Source of the DNA: CAYVMN01 sp964452575
GTDB taxonomy: Bacteria; Desulfobacterota; DSM-4660; Desulfatiglandales; Desulfatiglandaceae
DNA: 18,353 nt
Reading direction: 5' to 3'
NCBI GenBank assembly: GCA_964452575.1
Contig: CAYVMN010000086.1
Span: 1 to 18,353 of the forward strand
Numbering within the stretch: position 1 is the stretch's first letter; the number at the start of each line of letters is the position of its first letter. The notes beneath the pieces are model-generated. The model searched no databases, was not told the origin of the DNA, and was given only the letters and a program-made list of their open reading frames with translations. A program made the position numbers and the translations under genes. This document shows, one piece after another, positions 12,815-18,353 of this stretch.

Positions 12815-14098
12815 TCACCGGTTTCCCGACGCCATTCCTGCGGCTTCTGGCATGCGGCGGAGCTGAAGCATGCTCCAGATGCCAAACACGGGTCCAGGTG
12901 CAAGAACTACAAAGACCCATTCCCAGCCGATGATCGCAACCAGTGCAGGTATGATGCGGATTGAGAGCAAGGTCAACAGAAATCCAAGGGTGGTTTGAAC
13001 GGTGAGTGCCGTGCCCACATAGCGCGGGTCGGTGAGCTCGCTGACGGCTGCGCTGAACTGACCGCTGTCGGCTACTATTGTGAACCCCCACAGGAGGCAG
13101 AGAACCGTCAGAAGCCCTGGACTGGAGAAGAAGATCCCTGCACCCAGAGTGCATGTGCCCGATAGGATCAGGCTGGCGACGGTCGTGCGTGATCGGCCAA
13201 AACGGTCGGCAAAGAGACCGGCCACCAGGCTGCCGAAAGCACCTGCAGCAACAGCTGCAAATCCGGCCAGGCGCGCAGACAGAGTGCTCCACCCGGCCGA
13301 ACGATAACTGATAATTAAGAAGATAGGGACCCATGTCCACATACCGTACAGTTCCCACATGTGACCCAAATAACCAAAATTTGCGAGCCGCGTGGGCCTG
13401 TAGGACAGCACCCTGCCCGCAAAACGCCAGTTGAAGGGAGCCACTCCTGTCAGGAATGGCCCCCCATTCACCCCGGTGCCCACCGCCAGGGCACCAAGGG
13501 CGGCCAACGCGGAGATCACCATAAGTACCGTGCGCCAAGGAGGCATGCCATCGCCACCCAGAAGCGGAAGGGCATTGAGCAGATGAGGAACGGACTTCCC
13601 CAGAACAATCCCCCCCACCAGCAAACCGATACCCAGTCCACGGTCTTCCTTGCACCATGTTGCAGCGAGTTTCATGCCGGGTGGATAGGTGCCGGCGAGC
13701 CCCATGCCGGTAACAAAGCGCAACAGGAGGCCAAGCGTGGGAGCATAGTCCAAAAGCGCAATGCCTGCATTGGCTGCTGCGCCCCCCAAAGCACTGGCTG
13801 CGATCAGACGACTGGCAGGAACGCGGTCTGGCAGGTTCAAGAGGGCACTAAGGAGAGCACCGACCACAAAGCCGACCTGGACACTCATGGTCATCCAAGA
13901 TTGATCCGCTCCGCTAAGCTGCCATTCTTCCGTCATTTGGGGCAGGATCGCCGAGACGGAGAACCAGAGGCCGAAAATAAGTATCTCCGCCGTCACCAAG
14001 AGGACAAGATTGCGCCATTTCTCAATGGCTGAGACATTCATTTGATGCAGTCGGTTGAAAACGAGAAAGGCATCCTTGAGCCTTATTAAATCAAACAA
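12815..14098 (-). CDS. Major facilitator superfamily transporter
   Basis: The protein is up to 427 residues, with about twelve hydrophobic helices, and lies in the inner membrane. A motif-A-like G-L-F-A-D-R-F-G-R-S lies between predicted helices 8 and 9, and an early G-L-W-F-S-V-S-A-I-L-P segment is typical of MFS helix 1. There is no basis for naming a substrate. Two starts are possible: ATG 14098, or ATG 14041 (M-N-V-S-A-I-E-K-W), which begins 19 residues later and places helix 1 at a more usual distance from the N-terminus. Neither has a strong ribosome binding site. It is a lone gene on the minus strand, followed by the intergenic region that holds promoter B. Confidence 0.88.
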   Translation of the reverse strand: MFDLIRLKDAFLVFNRLHQMNVSAIEKWRNLVLLVTAEILIFGLWFSVSAILPQMTEEWQLSGADQSWMTMSVQVGFVVGALLSALLNLPDRVPASRLIAASALGGAAANAGIALLDYAPTLGLLLRFVTGMGLAGTYPPGMKLAATWCKEDRGLGIGLLVGGIVLGKSVPHLLNALPLLGGDGMPPWRTVLMVISALAALGALAVGTGVNGGPFLTGVAPFNWRFAGRVLSYRPTRLANFGYLGHMWELYGMWTWVPIFLIISYRSAGWSTLSARLAGFAAVAAGAFGSLVAGLFADRFGRSRTTVASLILSGTCTLGAGIFFSSPGLLTVLCLLWGFTIVADSGQFSAAVSELTDPRYVGTALTVQTTLGFLLTLLSIRIIPALVAIIGWEWVFVVLAPGPVFGIWSMLQLRRMPEAAGMASGNR

Positions 14099-14600
14099 GG
14101 TATGGAGTTGAACTAGGAATGTACCCGTTCCGATTTAGAAAGGTCAAGCGCTTTACGTAAACATCAAGTAACAAGGTCTCTTCTCAAACTGAAATTCTTG
14201 CCAGAGACCCATTTCCTGGCCTTCGGGTTCTGGATGGTCATACTCTAAACAACTGATTGGACCATTGGTCATATGGCAACGTACAGAAAACGATAGCATG
14301 CCACTACCAAAATTCTGAAGCCTATCGGCCACATCTAGGCAGTATATTACCTTGCGATATCTGCTACAAGTCCAGACTTTCGATGCAAACAAAACACGTG
14401 ATATCAGTTAGATACTCAATGGCTGACAGCAGATAGGTCCATTCAGATCTGAAAAAACCCTTGACCCTTCCGGCCAGATACCATAGAAGTTGTGGCCCCT
14501 TTTTTCTTGACCCACAGACCGAAAATCGGTACGCTTTTCATCGCAAAAACCCAGTTCTTATTACCTCACCCTTGCTCCTTGCAGAGCTCGACCTCCCCTA
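14099..14600. other. Intergenic region between divergent genes
   Basis: No gene can be supported. A 79-codon TTG-start frame on the minus strand (14153-14392) has mildly protein-like composition but no ribosome binding site or recognisable family. Promoters for the MFS gene and the downstream importer are expected here, but I see no convincing pair of boxes. Confidence 0.35.
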
Positions 14601-14777
14601 GACGGATATCAGGAACGAAGCGGTGCTGTCCTGTCCGCTGGGCAAACCTATCTCACCTTCTCAAAGGACACCGATGAAGAATACATACAAGAGCGGACTG
14701 CGGCATATAATAAAATCGTTGCCAACGGCGGGCTCAAACAGATATAGACCCAATGGTATCCCGATATTGACTGGTAG
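14601..14777 (+). pseudogene. 3' remnant of a solute-binding protein (SBP_bac_3-like)
   Basis: The frame ending at 14777 reads T-Y-L-T-F-S-K-D-T-D-E-E-Y-I, then A-A-Y-N-K-I-V-A-N-G-G-L-K-Q-I, an amber codon at 14745-14747, and T-Q-W-Y-P-D-I-D-W before a final stop. This is the closing helix of a type-II periplasmic binding protein, where Q-x-W-Y-P usually follows within a few residues. The 5' part is gone. It lies directly upstream of an intact importer that also has binding domains, but the two sequences differ clearly, so it is not a recent duplicate. Confidence 0.6.
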
Positions 14778-14800
14778 AGAATCCGGGCTAAAATAAAACC

Positions 14801-17065
14801 ATGAAAAACACCCTATGTTTACTAGCCTTTATTGCCATCTGGTCACTGACCGGATGTGGCAATAAGGAAACCGGTATCACAAACCTCTCCATGCTAGCGG
14901 GAGGGAAGACCTTCGCCGTTCCAACGGGAACGGTTGCCGACCAGTTTGTTTACCGCCGGTTTCCGGATGCCAAAATCGAATATTATAACAGTGCCCTTGA
15001 TTGTGCCCTGGCCGTTCAGGGAGGCAAGGCTGACGCCGCAGTTTACGATGAGCCGATCCTGAAAAACATAGCGGCCAAGAACAAGGGGCTCATTGTCTTG
15101 CCCGAGCTGCTGGAACGTGACACATACGGGTTTGCCGTGCAGATCGACAATATCCCTCTCAAAACAGCCATCGACGAGACCCTCGCGGAGCTGAAATCCA
15201 ACGGCACCTATGACGATATGATGAAGCGCTGGTTCCCCGTCAAAGGAGCGCCCGCACCCATGCCCACGATCGACCTGTCGGGCAGTAACGGGATCCTGAG
15301 ATTCGGAACAGCGGCGGTCACCGAACCCATGTCGTTTCACGATGCCAACCGGAACATCGTGGGATTTGATGTGGAACTTGCCACCCGGGTGGCCTTGAAA
15401 CTGGACAAAAAGATCGAGATCACGGATATGGAATTCGGGGCGATGCTCCCGGCACTCATCTCAGGCAAGGTCGACATGATAGGCGCCGGACTGTCGATCA
15501 CCGAAGAGAGGGCAAAGAAAGTGCTCTTCTCCCAAAGCTACTACCGCAGCGGCATCGCTATCGTGGTCAAGGGGAATGCCCCGGCACCCCCGAGCCTGGC
15601 GGGCAGGAAAATGAAAACCGTTGACGACATCAGCGATAAGACCATCGGCGTGCTGCTGGGCTCGGTGTACGACATCTATGCCACCCGCTCTTACCCTAAA
15701 GCCAAAATCCTGCAGTACCAGAGCGTTTCCGACCTGCTCATCGCTCTTAACTCGGGCAAGATCGATGTCACCTATTACGACCAGGCTTCCGTGCCCGAAA
15801 TGCTGAAGGTGAATCCCGATCTGGGCATACTGGCCAAGGATGTCTTCAGCGTTCCGATCGGCGCTGGTTTCAACCGCGACAACGACACGCTCCGCGAGCA
15901 GTTCAACGCCTTCCTGAAGGAGATCCGCTCGAACGGCGTGTATCAGGATATGGTCACCCGCTGGATGGAGAAGGGCATCATGGACATGCCTGTGATTGAA
16001 AGCACCAAAACCAATGGCGTCCTGTGCGCCGGGGTGGTAAACGACCTAGGCATGCCCTTCGGATTGGTCCGCGACGGCCAGCTCATCGGATTCGACATCG
16101 AGCTCTCGTCACGCTTCGCCGCCTATACCGGCCGCGAGTATGTCCCGGTGCCCCTGCAGTTCGGCAGCCTCATCGCCTCCATCTCCACCAATAAGATCGA
16201 CATCATCACTGCCTCCATGTTCATCACCGAGGAACGGGGTAAGATGATCGATTTTTCCGATCCGTATTTCGAAACCGGCGCGAGCCTGATCGCCCGCAAG
16301 GATGCCATGGACCCGTCGGTCGCCGGTGCGGCCGGAGGCCCGGCCCTCCGTAAACCCTTCCTGAAAAGGGTGTCCGACAGCTTTTACAGCAATATTATTT
16401 TGGAAAAGAGGTATCAGCTGATCCTTGACGGGTTGCTGGTCACCATTGTCATCTCCATTTTTGCAGCCATCCTGGGCACCATGCTCGGCGGGCTGATCTG
16501 CTTTATGAAAATGTCAAGCCGGAAAATCCTTTCCGTGACTGCCAGCCTGTACATCTCCCTTCTCCGGGGAACCCCAGTGCTGGTATTGCTCATGATCATC
16601 TACTATATGGTCTTCGCTTCGGTAAACATCAATCCGGTATTGGTTTCCATTTTTGCGTTCGGCCTGAACTTCGGCGCTTATGTATCTGAGATGTTCCGGA
16701 CCTCCATCCAAAGCATCGACAAAGGGCAGAAGGAGGCAGCCATCGCGGGTGGCTTTACCAAAATCCAGACATTTGTCCATATTATTGCCCCCCAGGCCTT
16801 GCGCCACCTCCTTCCTGTTTACAAAGGAGAATTTATTTCCCTGGTCAAAATGACCTCCATTGTCGGTTATATAGCCGTGCAGGATCTGACCAAAGCCAGT
16901 GATATCATCCGCAGCCGCACGTTCGACGCCTTTTTCCCGCTGATCATGGCGGCCGTAATCTATTTGGTGATCACGTGGCTGCTGACCCGGGCCTTGGGCC
17001 ATATTGAGATTTCGGTGGATCCAAAAAGAAAACGCGTGATCAAAGAGGTGGCGGCAGACAGATGA
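14801..17065 (+). CDS. Amino-acid-type ABC importer: fused binding domains and permease
   Basis: This 754-residue protein starts with a lipoprotein signal (S-L-T-G-C, Cys19). Residues 28-145 match the second lobe and closing helix of an SBP_bac_3 domain. Residues 165-390 are a complete SBP_bac_3 domain (E-P-M-S-F, G-F-D-V-E-L-A, S-I-T-E-E-R, G-S-V-Y-D). Residues 406-500 are the first lobe of another (G-F-D-I-E-L, F-I-T-E-E-R, D-F-S-D-P-Y-F). From about 535 to 735 lies a HisM/GlnP-type permease with the ATPase-docking E-A-A-I-A-G-G ... I-I-A-P loop at 645-664. The binding domains should sit outside the inner membrane, tethered to the pore, as in GlnPQ. The substrate is probably a polar amino acid or similar small polar ligand. 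The stop overlaps the ATPase start by four bases (ATGA). Confidence 0.9.
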   Translation: MKNTLCLLAFIAIWSLTGCGNKETGITNLSMLAGGKTFAVPTGTVADQFVYRRFPDAKIEYYNSALDCALAVQGGKADAAVYDEPILKNIAAKNKGLIVLPELLERDTYGFAVQIDNIPLKTAIDETLAELKSNGTYDDMMKRWFPVKGAPAPMPTIDLSGSNGILRFGTAAVTEPMSFHDANRNIVGFDVELATRVALKLDKKIEITDMEFGAMLPALISGKVDMIGAGLSITEERAKKVLFSQSYYRSGIAIVVKGNAPAPPSLAGRKMKTVDDISDKTIGVLLGSVYDIYATRSYPKAKILQYQSVSDLLIALNSGKIDVTYYDQASVPEMLKVNPDLGILAKDVFSVPIGAGFNRDNDTLREQFNAFLKEIRSNGVYQDMVTRWMEKGIMDMPVIESTKTNGVLCAGVVNDLGMPFGLVRDGQLIGFDIELSSRFAAYTGREYVPVPLQFGSLIASISTNKIDIITASMFITEERGKMIDFSDPYFETGASLIARKDAMDPSVAGAAGGPALRKPFLKRVSDSFYSNIILEKRYQLILDGLLVTIVISIFAAILGTMLGGLICFMKMSSRKILSVTASLYISLLRGTPVLVLLMIIYYMVFASVNINPVLVSIFAFGLNFGAYVSEMFRTSIQSIDKGQKEAAIAGGFTKIQTFVHIIAPQALRHLLPVYKGEFISLVKMTSIVGYIAVQDLTKASDIIRSRTFDAFFPLIMAAVIYLVITWLLTRALGHIEISVDPKRKRVIKEVAADR

Positions 17066-18144
17066 TACAGGTAAGAAATCTTTCGAAACATTTCGGGGAC
17101 CTCGTGGTCCTTAGGGATATCAGCGTGGATATCAAGAAAGGAGAGATCATTTCCATCATCGGTCCTTCGGGAACCGGGAAAAGCACCTTTCTCCGCTGCC
17201 TCAACCTCCTGGATACCCCGACCGCCGGCACCATTCATATCGACGGCATCCCTCTGCTGAATAAAGGCACGAGTGTTCCGAAAGTTCGCCAGAAAATGGG
17301 GATGGTCTTTCAGTCGTTTAATCTCTACGCTCACCTTTCCGTAATGGAAAACCTCACGCTGGGGCCGGTCAAACTCCTTGGAAAGAAAACGGCCGAAGCC
17401 AACCAAAAGGCCATCAAACTGCTTAAACTGGTGGGCCTTGCCGAAAAGGCGCACTCCTTCCCGGATGAACTTTCCGGCGGGCAGAAACAGCGGGTGGCCA
17501 TTGCCCGCTGTATGGCCATGGAGCCTGAGATTCTGCTCTTTGATGAACCCACTTCCGCGCTCGACCCGACCATGGTCAGCGAAGTGCTTGCCGTGATCCG
17601 CAGCCTGGCCAGGGAAGGCATGACCATGGTGATCGTAACACACGAGATGGAATTTGCCCGCAACCTGTCTAGCCGCGTCTTTTATATGGATGAAGGGCTG
17701 ATCTATGAAGAGGGAACCCCTCAGCAGATATTTGACCATCCGCAAAAAGAAAAAACAAAGGCATTCATTAAACGGATACGCAGTTTTCATTACCGGATTA
17801 CCAGCAGGGATTATGACCTGTACGCAATGCAGGCTGAAATGGAGGCATTCTGCGACAAGCATATACTCCCAAGGAAGGTCACCGGTTATGTGCTGCATAT
17901 GGCGGAAGAGGTTTTATGCCTGCAGAAGGACTTTTCCGATATCCAGCTCAGCCTCTCCTATTCCGAAAAGGACGGGAGTGTTGAGCTGGTCTGCATGAGC
18001 TGCGGAACACCGATTAATCCTCTTGAGGAGGGTGTTGCAGAAGATGATATTGGGATTAAACTGATCAAGGCCAGATGCAGGAGCGTGGATTACCGGTATG
18101 AGAACGGGAAGAATATCCTGATGTTGAAAATCAGGGGGGAATAG
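17062..18144 (+). CDS. Amino-acid ABC transporter ATPase with C-terminal RsbW-like GHKL domain
   Basis: Residues 1-240 are a complete GlnQ/HisP-type ATPase: Walker A G-P-S-G-T-G-K-S-T (34-42), Q-loop Gln84, signature L-S-G-G-Q (137-141), Walker B I-L-L-F-D-E-P (157-163) and switch His194. Relatives end at about 245 residues; this one is 360. Residues 250-360 resemble the HATPase_c_2 domain of anti-sigma-factor kinases (RsbW/SpoIIAB). They show a helix V-L-H-M-A-E-E-V-L-C at the N-box position, a strand and C-G-T-P-I-N-P-L at the G1-box position, and D-I-G-I-K-L-I-K followed by Y-E-N-G-K-N-I-L-M-L. The N-box Asn and the G1 Asp are not evident, so it may bind nucleotide weakly or only mediate protein contacts. 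It is translationally coupled to the permease fusion. Confidence 0.9.
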   Translation: MIQVRNLSKHFGDLVVLRDISVDIKKGEIISIIGPSGTGKSTFLRCLNLLDTPTAGTIHIDGIPLLNKGTSVPKVRQKMGMVFQSFNLYAHLSVMENLTLGPVKLLGKKTAEANQKAIKLLKLVGLAEKAHSFPDELSGGQKQRVAIARCMAMEPEILLFDEPTSALDPTMVSEVLAVIRSLAREGMTMVIVTHEMEFARNLSSRVFYMDEGLIYEEGTPQQIFDHPQKEKTKAFIKRIRSFHYRITSRDYDLYAMQAEMEAFCDKHILPRKVTGYVLHMAEEVLCLQKDFSDIQLSLSYSEKDGSVELVCMSCGTPINPLEEGVAEDDIGIKLIKARCRSVDYRYENGKNILMLKIRGE

Positions 18145-18226
18145 GGGGGTGAGGCGGGGTATAAGAGTATGAGTATGGGGGCAGGCGCCGGAATTCGGTC
18201 TTTTCAATTGGTTACAGAGGGTCTTG

Positions 18227-18257
18227 ACTCCGGTTTTCACCGGAGTGGCGACTTTTT
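18227..18257 (+). terminator. Hairpin with T-run after the ABC operon
   Basis: ACTCCGGT and ACCGGAGT form a perfect 8-bp stem with a TTTC loop (18227-18246); a run of five T follows six bases later. It can terminate the importer operon. The stem-loop and the following GGCGACTTTTTACG also resemble short dispersed palindromic repeats that I believe are common in deltaproteobacterial genomes, so it may be a repeat element reused as a terminator. Confidence 0.65.
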
Positions 18258-18302
18258 ACGAATTCATCAATACTCATTTAGTTAAGCCTGACCCTATTCC
18301 TT

Positions 18303-18353
18303 TATGATCCTGATGTGGTGGATGCCTGTTTGAAAATATTAAAGGAGAGGAAG
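18303..18353 (+). pseudogene. Partial frame resembling the C-terminus of an HD-GYP-type regulator
   Basis: The last 17 codons read Y-D-P-D-V-V-D-A-C-L-K-I-L-K-E-R-K and run off the window. The pattern [FY]-D-P-x-[VL]-V-x-A is the usual end of HD-GYP phosphodiesterase domains. An in-frame stop lies 24 bases upstream (18279-18281) and no start is visible, so this would be a 5'-truncated remnant. Alternatively the AAGGAGAGG at 18341-18349 is the ribosome binding site of a gene beginning just beyond the window. Confidence 0.3.

Noticed and set aside
12726..13658. 310-codon minus-strand ORF overlapping the MFS gene in another frame
   Set aside because: Composition (many Ser, Arg, Cys, Trp, His) is typical of an out-of-frame shadow in GC-rich coding DNA; the MFS frame explains the sequence.
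13361..14032. Long plus-strand ORF (223 codons) opposite the MFS gene
   Set aside because: It is antisense to a convincing 12-helix transporter, its translation is rich in His, Gln, Arg and Pro without domain features, and it has no ribosome binding site.
14153..14392. 79-codon minus-strand ORF upstream of the MFS gene
   Set aside because: TTG start with no ribosome binding site and no recognisable family. The composition is not absurd, so it is mentioned only within the intergenic entry.
16960..17898. 312-codon minus-strand ORF under the ABC ATPase gene
   Set aside because: It is antisense to an ATPase with all motifs intact and shows no recognisable domain.
1..18353. tRNA, rRNA, CRISPR arrays, insertion sequences
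   Set aside because: None could be recognised by eye. No transposase-like protein, spaced short repeats or tRNA-like T-arm sequence was found; a covariance-model search would be needed to exclude small RNAs and riboswitches.

Overview
The window looks like accessory DNA from a strictly anaerobic deltaproteobacterium (Desulfobacterota, sulfate-reducer-like). This rests on gene content, not on a marker gene. It carries a selenium/sulfur-relay cluster (SelD, YedF, YedE, TusA-like, DUF3343), an oxygen-sensitive double-cubane 2-hydroxyacyl-CoA-dehydratase-type reductase with its activator, a molybdate-binding TOBE gene and a PAS-kinase leader of a type common in that phylum. No rRNA, tRNA or CRISPR array was seen. 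A run of 100 N (11470-11569) marks a scaffold gap, so this is a draft assembly.

Layout. (1) 1-2067: one secreted protein of unknown function (+), a strong hairpin terminator, and a small C-terminal gene remnant (-). (2) 2068-3780 (-): a Cys-rich conserved hypothetical gene whose N-terminus is off by one base, then an MBL-fold hydrolase. (3) 3781-4810: a gene graveyard holding a 39-codon PAS-kinase leader joined to a frameshifted RidA 3' end, with a promoter/dyad region upstream. (4) 4810-9579 (-): the selenium block, in transcription order selD, yedF, yedE, tusA-like, DUF3343 carrier, an NAD(P)HX-dehydratase-like kinase-fold protein and a damaged DUF1858-like gene. selD itself is a selenoprotein gene: its start is at 9579 and codon 18 is UGA, so simple ORF calling cuts off the first 33 residues. 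(5) 9685-12720 (-): a molbindin-type TOBE gene interrupted by an amber codon, a 111-aa unknown, an activase, a double-cubane-type dehydratase/reductase split by the N gap, and a remnant of the selenium-dependent molybdenum hydroxylase accessory gene yqeB/EF2563. A ~68-bp promoter-containing sequence occurs twice here, upstream of the TOBE gene and upstream of the yqeB-remnant/dehydratase unit. (6) 12815-14098 (-): an MFS transporter. (7) 14600-18353 (+): a dead solute-binding-protein fragment, then a two-gene amino-acid-type ABC importer. In the importer, the binding lobes are fused to the permease and the ATPase carries a C-terminal domain resembling an anti-sigma-factor (RsbW-like) GHKL domain. 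A perfect hairpin follows, and a coding fragment runs off the window.

How the parts fit together. YedE probably imports a selenium or sulfur species, and TusA-like, YedF and DUF3343 proteins probably pass it on. SelD makes selenophosphate for selenocysteine, including its own, and possibly for a labile selenium cofactor of molybdenum hydroxylases. The TOBE gene and the yqeB remnant fit that second use. The shared promoter suggests the TOBE gene and the dehydratase/yqeB unit were co-regulated. Several genes are one base away from intact, which means either recent decay or draft-sequence error.
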